NCBI GenBank assembly: GCA_019722365.1
Contig: JADFUC010001453.1
Location: forward strand, 1,922,001-1,986,000
Origin: Lithospermum erythrorhizon
Taxonomy: Eukaryota; Streptophyta; Magnoliopsida; Boraginales; Boraginaceae
Length of the DNA: 64,000 nucleotides
Reading direction: 5' to 3'
The position numbers were made by a program, and so were the translations under genes. The notes beneath the pieces were generated by a model, which ran no database searches, had not been told where the DNA came from, and was given only the letters and a program-made list of their open reading frames with translations. This document shows, piece after piece, positions 49,183-61,999 of the stretch (position 1 is the first letter of the stretch; every line of letters begins with the position of its first letter).

Positions 49183-50270
49183 GTTTTTTTTTTTCAAACT
49201 AGCCTTTTATTAATAATATCGAAAGTACCTATAAGAGTATGATATATCACCCCTAAGACCCATTTCTTATAATGAGCAAATATTGTGCCAATTCAAACCT
49301 CATGTAACATCGTACCCCAGTTATTTCTCAGTTTTATCCTTTAACACTGCAGGTTGGCCATAACAGCCTGAACTCCTCATGAAGTCACTACTGCTACTGG
49401 GGCTTTAGCTTCTCAGATTTCCCTGGCTTAGCCTGTTATTACGCTCTCTCCAATAAATGTTGCAGGACTTGAGATTCCTTTAATCAATATTTTGCACCAT
49501 AACACATGTACCTAAGACCATCCCAATCATTCTATCTTGTTACTCCTGATAAACTAACATATAGAGGAATTCCTTTCTCCCAGATGTCTAGCATTACACA
49601 CACGTTGAAGAAAAATATGGTCTTTATGATCTGTCATTCCAAATAATAAGAAAACAAATTCCTAGCTCATATCCAGGTTTTCACTTTAAAGCAATTTTTA
49701 TCCCATTTCACCTCTCTAGTGAACCACATATGGGATGAAGTCATGGAATAAATATGTTTGTACCAAATAAATTAAACCACTGCTTGCTATCAGGTTCCTT
49801 GAGACATTTATATATATATATGCCCTTCTAACCACAGAGACTTCCTGTAGACAGCCCAGACAACCCCGTCTCTTTTAAAGACAAGACACAACCTATCCAC
49901 TTTAGCTCTCATCTCTGGAACCTCTCCAGTCTCCGCCAGCTTGGCCACATACTTCCTAACGTTATTAGTACATCTTAACATCAACTACAATATGGTAATC
50001 TCTACACACATTAACTTCATCTTACACTATTAATCCCTTTATTAACTCATTAAAAGACCTCTCCTCTAGCCATGGATCATGCCAAATAAAAGTATCCTTG
50101 CCATCACCTACAACTGCTTCCACATTTTAATACAAAGAAACCCCTATATCCCCATACAACTCCAAACCCAAACTATCTTTTAACACTCTTCTTATATGCC
50201 CATATTGATTTTCCCTTAAGCCTCATAATATTTATCTATTTCTCACCCATATGGCAAGTCTTTTACTTAC
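49183..50270 (-). mobile_element. LINE 3' fragment
   Basis: On the minus strand 50120-50030 reads in one frame VVGDGKDTFIWHDPWLEERS and then FNELI, the junction after the reverse transcriptase of plant LINE ORF2 (VGDGK...WHDPW). About 100 bases downstream another open piece contains KVDRLCLVFKRDGVVWAVY. The fragment ends in a run of A residues on the minus strand (T run at 49183-49194), consistent with a LINE tail. No reverse transcriptase core is present and the frame is broken between the pieces. I did not find a target duplication. Confidence 0.6.
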
Positions 50271-51959
50271 AATGTCCCAAATTCCGGTTAACAAAAACCC
50301 GGTTTAATATCAAGCCTAGAAAATGATGATATTGTGGAACTTAATCGGGTGTTTACTATTAAATGTAACAATCGCCAGTTGATTAGTATGTATTGATTGT
50401 CTGGACACGCTTTCTTAGATTCAGGAGAACTTTCATCAACAATCATATGTATATGCCGGTGGAACGGTTTTCACCCGCGAGCATCGACATCAATCACGCT
50501 TTGGTAACTTAGAAGATTGTATATTTTGTGTCTCAAAAGTTTCTCATGTAATTACATGTTAAATGGCGATTCCTTTTAATTTCGGTTGAGACTGTCATAA
50601 TTTGCATGTGAGTAGTGTGTATTTCGATCTTGTCTAAACGCCTTCCATAAATGTAGGATTATAAAAAGATCATATTCTGTATACTACAAATAAATTCAGA
50701 CACAAGACGAAATCTGCATTGAACCGTGTTATAACGGCTATATTTTTTAGGCCTTCGAGAACCGATGGTAGATTTTGGTTGGCCAACCTCGCCCCAGATC
50801 GAGATCAAGATCCGCCTCATACCACAAGAAAAAGTACAGTGTGCAAGAGTTTGAAGCACACCCAACCTTACCATAAGGCCGGGACGGGGTTGAAAAATCG
50901 CTACAAGGTGACATATGCACCGATTAGTGCAATCGCTTTTAAAATAATCGCCCATGCAAGCGAGCGTTGGGAAATAGCGAGACGTTTCTTATCTCATAAA
51001 TATACGCCCGCCGAATGCCAGACAAGCGTAACCCGATTATTTACTTAAATAATAATAGTTCGACATATGTTAATTGTTGGCCAATTTATATATTAGATTA
51101 AATCGATTGACAATATGATGGCTTACTAGAAATCATTAGCGTCATCTATATATATTAATATGTTCGTTAAACATTAATTGAATATATTGATAATTTCAAT
51201 CGAGCCTAAGATGTCACAATACCACACAACTAAAACGAACTATAACGCGATTATAACTCCGGGTTTAAAATATAACTCCAGATGAGAATATTGGGCTTAA
51301 ATCTAATTGTTGGAATTTCATCATATTCGAATTTACAATGTTGAAATAATAAGGTTTACTTAGAATCTTCTATTTGTGTAATCATTATCAATATTCTAAC
51401 GAACCATATTTTCAGTGGGTTCTTTATTTTGTTAGGGATGCTGGGTTAGAAGATTCAAGAACTCCCCACCACCTTTATTTTGGCTCTATCATTAAAATGA
51501 GAAAATGGAAGAATCATTGGTTTCAAAACTCTTATATTCTTCTGTATTCCAGGAGGTGGAAGAGTTTTAACACACAACTCTCAGCCATACTTTTTAGGAA
51601 TCTCTTTTGTGTTTATAACAAAGCCATGATTTTCTATGAAATCACCAGACCAATTCTTCCAACTTTCAAGCTGCACTCCTCTCCCCCTCTCCTCTCTCTC
51701 GACATAGGAAATTCTACTGAATTTTTTGCCCAACTCTGATCATTATAGCTTAATATTTTAAAGAGCTCAGAAGCTCACGGAGGTGGGTTCGTTTTGGCCA
51801 TGCTGACTATTCTTAGAGACAATCTACGCTGATTGTCTCGTAGTCTCTCTCAAATATATATTCCTTCCACAAGAAATCCCCTCGCAATATGTACACACTT
51901 GTATATATTATCAAGCATCAGGACTATAGAATCCCTGCTACGGTATTTTGTAATTGTTA

Positions 51960-52560
51960 CTTTAACTGTGAAACACAACACCCGGACGGACCGAGAGCAC
52001 CGAGACCGACTTGGAAAGTACCGAGGAACGAATCGAGCACTGGACTCACCGAAAGCGCAGCCTGAACGCATCGGCAGAGCCAGCCGGGGACCAAATAGTG
52101 GAATCCATCAGAGCAGCGGAGACCGAAGAGTGCAACCCATCATCTCCCATTTTTAGTTTTTAATTTTTAGGCGAAATTACGCACAGACTTCCCAACAAAA
52201 ATACAACCGACCCGACCTCGAACCGAACCGAAAAATAACCGAAATCGAGGAACCGATCGGGAACTTCAACCGATTTCGCCCGAAAATAAAACTTTGCCTC
52301 AATCAACCGATGAATTTTAACATTAAAAAAATTAAAAAATATTATATATATATGTCCTGAAATAACTTAAACCGAACCGAAAAATAACCGAATCGGATCG
52401 GAACCTAAAATAAATCAGAACCGAAATCTAACCGACGGAACCGGATGGACCGGAACTCGAACCGTTTCTGCCCTTATTCAATCCAACCGACTGTGCTCAA
52501 GCCAAAAACGCCCAAACCGAACTTCAACCGAATTCGACGGGAAGTTCCCTGCATTTCATT
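51960..52560. repeat. CCGAAC-rich repeat DNA, probably hAT-derived
   Basis: Dozens of ACCGA, AACCGAACCGAAAAATAACC-like and ACCGGA motifs occur over 600 bases. Such motif clusters are common in subterminal parts of plant hAT MITEs. The element borders are not defined. Confidence 0.5.
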
Positions 52561-52854
52561 GGCGTTATGCGTTTAGATATTTTAAGCCAAAAGAGGTAAG
52601 TCTGGGGCTCTGGGTTGGTTGAGTACAGTCCTTAAAATTTTTGACCGTGACCTCAATGCTCTCCAGTCCTTAAAATTTCCATGGTCATATCAACCCCTTG
52701 TTTCTCAACCTGGTCTTCTTTGTTTCAAAATTAATGTCCAAAAACACCATACACTTCACACAAATGTCAACACTTCATAATATCTCACATTTCTTCTGAA
52801 CAAAGTACAACCACCGAAAGGGACTAGTACAACACTTCAAACCATACCCAGAAG

Positions 52855-53020
52855 GCAGGTTTTTTTTAAAGATTTCAATAATTATCAAACCCCTTTCCTA
52901 TAATGAAATTCAAATTTAAGACTCAAGAAATAATGTAGGTAGCTTAACCGCTAGACCATTCGATTATCAAACCCCTTCCCTACACAAATGTCAACACTTA
53001 ACCGCTAGACCGTTCGATTG
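52855..53020 (-). repeat. Possible tRNA-derived SINE remnant
   Basis: On the minus strand TGGTCTAGCGGTTAAG matches a pol III A box and occurs twice (52948-52963 and 53000-53015). Downstream a worn B-box-like TTAAATTTGAATTTC and then an A-rich run near 52861-52870 follow in SINE order. Evidence is thin because the B box is poor. Confidence 0.4.
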
Positions 53021-53570
53021 TCTCAAATTTATGTTCTTTCTATATGTATATATTTCAATCTTTTGTTTCTGTTTAAATAATTGAGCATGACCAAGAAAAA
53101 AAACTATATCTTTTTTGGTGCACTTATCAGTATTTATTGTGGAAGAAAGAATCATTTACATAATGTTATTCATAAAAGAATCTTGCAAGTGAATGATAGT
53201 ATTAAGTTTCAGAGTTTAATTTGGGAAAAAAGAGCAATCTTTTTTGGTACAGGCTTCAGCATTTATTGAGCAAGAACGAATCATTTAGGCTTAGTTTGTT
53301 TTGGATTATTTTAGTCGATTAAATGATTATATGGAATGAATGCCGCTTTATATGTAATTAGATTCGTTAAACATAATCAATTAGTTAGTCAATATTGGTA
53401 TCCGATCCCCTTAACCTGCTTAGGCCTCAAACTCTTTATAGGCATCGGTGCATGTTGTATGTATGTATGATGTGAATGGTATTAAGTTGTAGACTTGTAC
53501 GATTTAATTAGGGAAAATAAATTTATTTTTTGCAATGGAATAACAAATGCAGAAGTAAAATTACTGCTTG

Positions 53571-55775
53571 ATGGGAGGGGGTGATTTGTATGGTGTTGTT
53601 GTTGTTCCAAAGGAGGCAGAGCTTGTGCTTGCTAAAAGCAGTAACTTTCATCTGCCCATCAAAGGAAATCAACGGCAGTTTCTGTTGCCTGATCTTCGGC
53701 GCCCCTTTTCGGTTAGTCTTTTCATATTCCTTCAATCACAATGTCATAATACGGAGTATTAGATACTACACACCAACCACTTATATGTAAAGTTTCGAAC
53801 ATTAATTTCTTTATTTGAATAAGATTAATTTAGGGTCAAATCGAGTTTTTAAGTGATTAGTGGAGCCTGCCACTCAAAATGGATGGAGGGAGGTAGTATA
53901 CTTTTTCAGTTTCTCTATGACTCTATTGGTAACTGTATTTATTTGTTTGTGGATTGAAGGAAGTACATGGTATTCGCTTACTTTGTTTTTGTAGTTGATG
54001 AATAAGATGTCATTTTTTTTTTTGTTAATTTGTTTCAGATAGTTTGTTTCTTCTTGGTTTTCATTGTTCATGTGCCCCTGTCCACCTCACCCTCCTGTGT
54101 GTGCATTTCTCTGAGTAGAAATTGTAGAATAGAGTCACAGACTGGTCTGGATCATTGTAGAATAAGTCACTGCAGATTCGTTCAGACTTCAGAGAAATGT
54201 ATTGATATGGTTGTAAAGATGAGTAATAACAAACGCATTTTTGCTTCAGGAGTTTTCCAGAAGTAGAGAAGTCAGGGAGTTCCTTAGTGGTGCATTGGCT
54301 GGGGCTATGACAAAAGCTGTTCTTGCTCCTCTTGAGACCATCAGGTTGGATGTTTTTTTCCTTTTTACAACCCTCCTTCCCCTCCTCTCAATTTGTATTG
54401 AGAAGAAATCAGTTTTCTTTTATCACCGAATTATTAGGTGGTAACTTCAACTTGGATGTGCGTCTTCAACGTTTCCTTCACTTAAAAATGTTTTGTGAAT
54501 GTTTGGTAGTCTAAGATTGTTGGCATCTTACTTATAACAAAGTGGCGTATGGTATATACAGCATTTTATGGTGGTCTTGTGGTATAACGTCAATTTTGCA
54601 GGACGAGGATGGTGGTGGGTGTTGGATCGAAGAATATATACGGAAGTTTTGTTGAGGTCATTCAGCACCAGGGTTGGCAGGGCCTGTGGGCTGGAAATGC
54701 AATTAACATGCTACGCATAGTACCCACCCAGGCTATCGAACTTGGATCATTTGAATGTGTGAAGCGAGTAATGACTTCAGCACAAGAGAGGTGGAAGGAG
54801 GATTGTCCAAAAGTTCAAATTGGTAATGTCACTCTCAATATCTCCCTATGTTGGCTCTCTCCAATTGCCGTGGCAGGTGCTTCTGCCGGATTTTTCAGCA
54901 CCCTTGTTTGTCATCCACTTGAAGTCTTGAAGGTAACATTAGTTAAAGAACTTGTTGCAATTATAAGTGATTTGTTTTTTTTATCTTACAAAGATCTCTT
55001 GGGCCTGGTTATGTGCAAATGTACGAGACCGTTCTTGTAATCCTTGGTTAACATTCTGTCCAAACATTTAACTTGGTTTGCTGTTTCACAGGACAGATTA
55101 ACCATTAGCCCTGATGTTTACCCCACTCTCAGTATTGCTGTGCAGAAGATGTACAAAGATGGTGGAGTTGGAGCAATGTATGCGGGACTTGCACCAACAT
55201 TGGTTGGAATGCTTCCATACAGTACATGCTACTATTTTATGTATGAGAAAATGAAAAAATCATATTGTGAAGCACAGAAAAAAAGATCTTTAAGTCGACC
55301 AGAGATGCTATTCATTGGAGCCCTTTCAGGTGATTAGCGTATTAGCTTCTTAGCCTAAGAACATTTCATCCTTCCTTGGCCCATATAGTAATCACTTATC
55401 ACACACAGCATAGATGAAGTCGGTAGTCCTTACATCCTTTGATTGCATATTTGAAGCTTTCTTTGCCTAGTAATGTTTCAGGATTTTATCATCTTAACAT
55501 ATATATTCCATCCACTTCGATCAGGTTTGACAGCCAGCACTATCAGTTTTCCGCTTGAGGTGGCAAGAAAACGAATGATGGTGGGAACTTTGCATGGAAA
55601 ATGCCCTCCTCACATGGTAGCTGCACTTACAGAAGTGATAAGAGATAGAGGGTTTCTGGGACTTTACAGAGGATGGGGTGCTAGTTGTTTAAAGGTAATG
55701 CCTTCATCCGGCATAACCTGGATGTTCTACGAAGCATGGAAAGATATATTGCTTACTAGCAGACCTGTTGTATGA
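53571..55775 (+). CDS. BTL1: Mitochondrial carrier, probable adenine nucleotide transporter of the BTL1 type
   Basis: A solute carrier of the mitochondrial carrier family, probably exchanging adenine nucleotides across the inner membrane or a plastid/ER membrane. Exons: 53571-53711, 54250-54344, 54602-54932, 55092-55329, 55525-55775; all borders are GT-AG and the parts give 351 residues, near the roughly 350 known for Arabidopsis BTL1. The start is the ATG at 53571 (MGGGDLYGVVVVPKEAEL), whose LYGV-VPK motif also occurs in the Arabidopsis protein. The three carrier repeats carry PLETIR (74-79), PLEVLK (184-189) and PLEVAR (278-283). Other hallmarks are EFLSGALAGAMTKAVLAPLE, GLWAGNAINMLRIVPTQAIE and GWGASCLKVMPSSGITWMFY. 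Assignment to BTL1 rests on this overall pattern, remembered from the Arabidopsis protein; substrate is an inference. Confidence 0.93.
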
Positions 55776-56608
55776 AAGGTCCGCGCAAGTCAATCGCATA
55801 ATTTTTACAACTTCAATACCAGATGCACCATACCCCGGAGGAAGATTTTACAATTACAGACAGAAGCATATATCTTCTGTTCTGCATCTTCCTCAGCAAC
55901 AGTATTATAATGACCTTTTTTCTCATTTTAAATTTTTAAAGCATCAAAGGCAAAATTTGACCTAAGGCTAAGAGAAGCTTATTGTACTAGTAAATTTTTG
56001 TGCCCTCTTGATTGTTTCAGGCTGTTTAACTTACATTTGATACACATGAAATGTGGAGGAAAAGGTATGGAAGGCTATTGCAGGAGAAGTATGAATTTAG
56101 TTCTCCATCTCAATTTGTATTGGAGTTGTTATGCCATAAACTTCAAGGGAATTTGAAATCCTACTAACAAGAATATCTAGTTGGCCTAGTAGCTAAAAAG
56201 ATACTTTAGGAACTAGGGGTTGGGTGGTGGCTGACCATAATACTAACATCTGATATCTTGTAATTGTACAATTCTGAGAAGCACATCCCAAGTTTAGAGT
56301 TGAATAATTCTCTAATGATCGTCAAAAAGAAAGATGACCAAGTTAAGGGTACATTTATTTGTATTGTCACAAGTTTTGTGTACACAGGCTTGGTGAAAGG
56401 AACATGTGGGTGCTCAATAGTGATCCGTGAATTCAAGTATTTATTGATAAATATCATCAAGAAAATGAATAAACGGCGGCTGATATCTACAATAGTCGCA
56501 GAGTTAGAATTTGCATGAGAAGTTTAAGAGCTAAACACTATGTGGTCTCTTGAGCTAGACTTCTGCTGTCTGTTCGTCTCGACAACCTAATCAACCGAGA
56601 GTTGTCTG
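55776..56608. other. 3' untranslated and intergenic DNA between two converging genes
   Basis: The BTL1-type gene ends at 55775 and the reticulon gene, on the other strand, ends near 56609, so both 3' ends face each other across about 830 bases. Small open frames here look random. Confidence 0.5.
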
Positions 56609-59600
56609 CTAGCATGTAGATGCAAAACCCGCACGATGCTGTATCAAAAGATTCCAGTAAAGTTCAGTATGCATCGACAAGGTAACTAAGATATCACAAC
56701 GAATACAAGAACCAAAACTATTAAGTCGTTCTATTACTTCTAGTTTTATCAGTTCTGGCATTCCTTCATTTGGGGTATCCATTATCTGGTGTTGTTGCAG
56801 AACAAGTTCATTTAGAGCAATATAAAATACTCTACAAGCCAACAATGGAAAGAGTGAGAATACATACAAGCAGAGACATATAAAGAGTTGCACAATGCCA
56901 AAGAAAATAAAACCACTTATTAGAAAATGAATTACTTGGGAGCAATTACTAATTCACTAATATTCCAGTGGCAGCATTCACTAATAGTCAATCATTCGAG
57001 ACAAAAATACACATTCCAATAATCTTATCTAGTTAACTAAAATTGTACATTGCAACCTTCTGGTATTGGATTAAATCACATTAATGAGCACCAAGCATAA
57101 CAAGAAAATGAAGGCGGTAAATGTAATAGAGCAGCAAGGAAATTCAAAAAACCAAATGTTTTATTCACTGTCTAAAGAAACATCAAAACAAATTGACAGT
57201 ATAAGATTACCTGCATATGCAACAGTCACAAAGGAGACCGATCTGCCCAACACAGATAGCACATAAAGACTCCCAACTACCTGTAATGTAATCAGAACTT
57301 AGAAGGAAAAAAAAGGATGCCAAAGGAATTAAAAAATCTGGCGAATAACGAAAATCTCAAATGCATCTCATTTCAATATGTTACCGGACAACACACAATA
57401 AGGCTTCAACCCTAACTTATTGTTACATGTGATTATAAAAATTAATGCAATTACACCAAATTCTCAATCACATTTCAAGAGTACAAAGAGATATTATTCT
57501 CAGTTCAGTATTAAATGCGATCAATAACTAAATCACCATCAAGAACATAAAAAGAAACAAGCCTCTCCACTATGGTACTATACCCTGTTCACATAAACCG
57601 ATTTACTAATAATGTCGATTCGGGAGCACTGATATAAGCGACAGTATCATGATCAGAACTAGCAACTTAGAGCATTCACATCAGTTCTCCTATAATTTCC
57701 CTAAAATTCACTCCCAATCGTCACTTTTTTATTTTTTTAGGTTCACTTTTTATGTATGCTCTTTAACAGCTTCCCTATTATTCACCCAAAATTCAAAATT
57801 AAATATTTTAAATATATCAATAGAAATTTAGGATAAAACTAAATTTTAAAAAGAATAAAATAAATATACTTGTTACAATAAAATCAATTTTCATGTATTT
57901 ATGCATGATTCAATTTTTTCTTATTTATTTGTTTATATATATGAGCAATGAATTACATAACGAAAGTACAATATTTATAACCTTCTTAGAATTAACATTA
58001 TAATTTGTGAATTCACATCAAAGTTTTGAGGGTCAATGTAGACATTACTTCAAAAGCCATGAATTAGGTTTCTGCTTTAAACAATCATGATTAACTTCGA
58101 AGGATCTCTATGAATTAGTCTTGAAATAAAGTTATGAATGTATATTAACAATCTACGGTTTGATAGTCATATTAGTAACAAGATTTTTCGTTACTGAAGA
58201 TGTCTTAAAAAAATCATGATTGAATGCATCAACATACTTCTTTAAACATGTAATCATTTTAATTTGAAATAAAGTTATGAATGTATATTAGCAATTTACG
58301 GTTTGATAGTCATATTGGTAACAAGATTTTTTTTGTTATTGAAGATCTCTTCAAATAATCATGATTGAATGCATCAACATACTTCTTTAAACACTTCGCC
58401 TAAAGTATACTGAAAAACAATTGTACATTATATTAAAATGTATTTGAGTTAAATGTTTAAAAATTCAACTCATAAAAGTTCAAAACTTGTCAATATTTTA
58501 TGAATGGAGATAAGACAACAAGTGTAATACTGTTGAAACTGTAATTCAAAGAAAATATAAGCTAAACATACATGTATGATCTTCTCATCATCACATTACT
58601 ATTTTATTATCGTCATTATTGCTTTCAAACCATGTGATTTCTTTTTAAAACTCAATGCCTGATTTTTTATAAGACAAAAAACGTACAAAGTTGAATTTAC
58701 CGATCGAGGTAATCGTGCTTTAATGGTTTAATTTTTATTTTTGGAGTATATTTTTATTTTTAGTATGATATATTTTATAGGTTCTACCGACTTTATTAGA
58801 TTCTTTATTATTATCAATCAAGAACTAGTGAAATAATAGTATCTATATAAGTTATTATATCTTACATAGTTTCCATTTTATTTATATATAAACAACTTTT
58901 TTTTGAAGTTCCTTTTTTAAAAATGATATGAAATGCTCAAGTAGCAACATAAATTGATAACAATTTAGGGAAAACTACTCACTCAATTCTTTCACTAAGA
59001 GTGTAAACAATACATTCAAAAGATCATGACATCCAGAGCCAAAAGAAAAACTAAATCACTAGATCCATTAGAGTTTGCTCACGACAAAATGGTGTTACTC
59101 CTCCATGTATGTTCAACGTCAAATCGATTCGAGATTGACTTACAAATGAATGGGTACTATATATAATTATAAGTTAATTATACTAACTTTAATTCATTGT
59201 TACAATTATGAAATTGTTGTAATGGTTCTTATCTTTTAATATATTTCAGTTTATTTCTTAATCCATTTTATTAATAGCATAGTTATGCTTATTATTATGC
59301 TATGTATAATGCATCAAATTTTAATAGAAAATATAAGTTCGAATGAAAGACTTAACTAAGTATTTCAAGGAGTCTACGTTCGTGTTGCTCGTAAAATAGA
59401 AAAATCGATGGCACCACATTCTCTCCCATCGTCTAAAAAGTGAAGTTGTTCAAAAACAATAAAACAATAACGGTATTAATACGTAAGAGAAAGTCAAACT
59501 AATAATTAAATTATTAAATATATATAAGATTTATTATAACCTGAAATTAAGGAATTTGGTATCCTTTTTTAAGGAATTTAATCATAATTGTGTTTTAGAT

Positions 59601-61399
59601 TATAAAATTTGACGGCTAATCGTTTAAATTTTGTTGTATTTATTGAATTATGTTACAATTGTTTTTTATAATATTCGAATCCTTGATTTGTTCAAAGAAA
59701 ATTTATACATGTATACTTTTTCTTGATCATGTAGTCGGTCTTTCTCTTGACTTTAGTATATACAAAATATTTTCTATGAATATTTATTATATAATTATAC
59801 ATCATATATTAAAAAATATTTGAGTTTAAAATTTAAAATTTCAACTCATGAAAATTCAAAACTTTATAAAATTAAAAGTGGTGTAAATTGTTATAATGTT
59901 CAATCCATCCCCACTCCATCAAGATCATCATAAATATGCAAATCAAATTTATCCAATATCATCCAATAAGCCGAGTTTAAAAACATAACAATATTAAGAT
60001 ATATAAAGTAAGTATGTAATGATTTCAGCGGCACCTAAAGCATTTATTAACGTAGAATTTCTCGGCATAAAAGAAACTCAAACTAATATAAAAAAAGCAG
60101 TAGGTGAGCGATACACCAGCTAGAAAACAAAGTTCTAATTCACCAAGAATAGACTATTGAAGAAGATTGGTCTCCATATCAATATCCCATATCAATATTG
60201 CCAAAGCGATACTTAAGTGATTTCGTTTCATATTGAATATTGATGCAACCCAATTTTTGTCATTTTTTACGATTTCAATCCTTAAAATAGCTTTTAGGGG
60301 AGATGATGTGAGTGCTATACATTGATATTTTTCACAACATTCTATCACAAAACGAAAGCAAATAGCCTTTTAGGCCCTTACCATATATCTTGATTTCATA
60401 CAAAATATGAGAAGCTTATAGTTTTAACTGCCCAGCTAACAAACTAAAGTACCTTGAGAAAGAGTCGTTTATCTTGGCCAGTGGCAGCAACTCTGAGAAC
60501 TGACTCGGCCGCACCAACTGTGTTCGCCAAGCACGCAAACATACTGCTCGCTGTATCCTGTGATATCTGCCACTCTAATGGATCAACCGGAACCCTTCCA
60601 TTTCAGCAACAACAACAACAAAAATTTAATAAACTATAACTGAAATATACTCACTCCATCCCAAAATGAATGTCCAGTTTTGAATATTAATGGTTGACTG
60701 AAGTATTTTCACTCATGCTGTATAACAATTGATGAAAATTATAGCAAATGCTAATAATTCCAACGTATCATACAATTAACATGATAATTCCGATTCACCA
60801 ACTGTAACATAAATATACTCCCTACATCAAAGAAATATTGTTCACTTTCGAATCTTCAATGTTAATTTTTTACTTTTAGATTTTCAATTTTGAAATATAC
60901 ACACGTGTTGTATAATATTCGATGAACAATATATCAAATGACAATATTTTGAATCTATTAACACGATCATTTTGATTCAAATCAAAGTTATACGTGTCAA
61001 TCAATAAGACTCCAAACTTGGTTAATTCTAACAATTTCAAATCAAACTGGACAATCTCGTTCTAATGAACAGAGTAAAACAAAAATGCGGGTGACAATTG
61101 CAAATCCAAACTGGACAATCAACAATAAAAAAAAGAAAAGGGGGTAAAAAGAATTATAACTGTATATTCATTTGTCGGAAGAGGAGGCCGAGGATAGCGA
61201 GGGAGCAAAGGAGGACAATAAAGACATCAGATATTAAAGAGACCAGACTTGAATTACGATAAGCGCAGTGGTAATAAACGAGGCTGCCACATATCAACAT
61301 CATTAAAGCCTTCTGGTTATGCTTTTTTCCTACTCTCTCTCTCTTCACCTCTCTGCTCCTTCCACTATTATTCACATTTGTCGTCTCACTCGTTTCCAT
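56609..61399 (-). CDS. Reticulon-like protein B (RTNLB21-23 type)
   Basis: Reticulon-like proteins sit in the ER membrane and bend it into tubules. Exons: 61399-61161 (METSETTNVNNSGRSREVKR, then a hydrophobic hairpin with SLVYYHCAYRNSSLVSLISD and VFIVLLCSLAILGLLFRQMN), 60594-60453 (VPVDPLEWQISQDTASSMFA, then LANTVGAAESVLRVAATGQD), 57280-57211 (VVGSLYVLSVLGRSVSFVTV, then AYA). The acceptor of exon 2 keeps the frame (CA|G). The start is the ATG at 61399; the frame six bases upstream has only a GTG. Exon 4 is my best guess at 56829-56609, in frame, giving VFYIALNELVL and a tail with no family resemblance. The usual end (YAGLCLFCLYML-like) is not visible. Total 223 residues if exon 4 is right. 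Intron 2 is 3.17 kb and full of repeats. Confidence 0.8.
57281..60452 (-). other. Intron 2 of the reticulon gene (3.17 kb), repeat-rich
   Basis: An AT-rich intron holding a 143-bp-period tandem duplication (58120-58394) and a direct repeat pair with the phrase TTTCAACTCATGAAAATTC (about 59855) against TTCAACTCATAAAAGTTC (about 58467). No nested gene is visible. Confidence 0.7.
58120..58394. repeat. Tandem duplication, unit about 130 bases, period about 143
   Basis: TTGAAATAAAGTTATGAATG, then GGTTTGATAGTCATATT, GTAACAAGATTTTT and ATCATGATTGAATGCATCAA with CATACTTCTTTAAACA occur in the same order starting at 58121 and at 58264, with about ten substitutions and small indels. It is a single old local duplication. 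Confidence 0.85.
60655..61075. mobile_element. Stowaway-like MITE remnants in intron 1 of the reticulon gene
   Basis: ACTCCATCCCAAAATGAATG near 60652 and TACTCCCTACATCAAAGAAA near 60817 look like worn MITE ends, and AAACTGGACA near 61040 may be the inner part of another end. Elements seem nested or fragmented and borders are unclear. Confidence 0.4.
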
Positions 61400-61999
61400 T
61401 TTCACTTTTCAATTAGTGCTTGATTTGTTGCTACAAATATGGAGATGAGAATAAGAGATCGGCTTTCTTGGTTCATCAATCGGGCGGAGTGAGGTCAGAT
61501 AAGTCGCCACACGTTGTTTGGAGCACTGCTGCTATAATCACAATTTCAAATGAAATTACTATTTTAGCCCCCCCCTATTTGTAAGTGTAGTAGTCAGAAA
61601 GTTTCATTAGGGGCACAATAGTCATTTCATTAATTAATTTTACTGTTTCACTGTGCTTTTAGTTTTGGCTCTGTTCGGAGGTGCACTCAACGCTCTTTCA
61701 ACTTTACTGTACTTTCTTTCTTTTGCAACGTAGTGTGGTCCGTCGCTCTTCAAGCTGACTGCACATTGGATATATATTGATTGGACATAATAATCCTAAT
61801 TATAATCGGTAATCCTATGAAAAAGTGTTAAGAAGATAATCGAATTTATGATCTTACTTCTATAACAAGCTTCTCCACTTACTACCTTAAGTATTCGAGG
61901 ATATTCATTCATAAATCATGCAATCTGATACAAAGCATAAATTGACAGCCGAGACACATATCCGAATATTTATCAAAAAGATAATAAAATTAATAAATA
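61400..61999. other. Promoter-side DNA of the reticulon gene
   Basis: This holds the upstream region of the minus-strand reticulon gene. I see no clear TATA box. A C-run occurs at 61569-61576. No coding sequence is visible. Confidence 0.4.

Larger units (their letters stand above)
50271..53570. other. Intergenic DNA upstream of the BTL1-type carrier gene
   Basis: Open stretches at 50719-51048 and 51374-51739 have no recognisable family. The part 51960-52560 is full of ACCGA/AACCGAACCG motifs, typical of non-autonomous hAT-like DNA. From 53081 a worn duplication is present. Confidence 0.4.

Noticed and set aside
50659..51048. Open frames of 98 and 109 codons on opposite strands
   Set aside because: No motif, no plausible splice structure, and overlap of opposite strands.
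51374..51739. 121-codon open frame
   Set aside because: Composition is mixed and I recognise nothing; it has no neighbouring exons. It is left as unassigned intergenic DNA.
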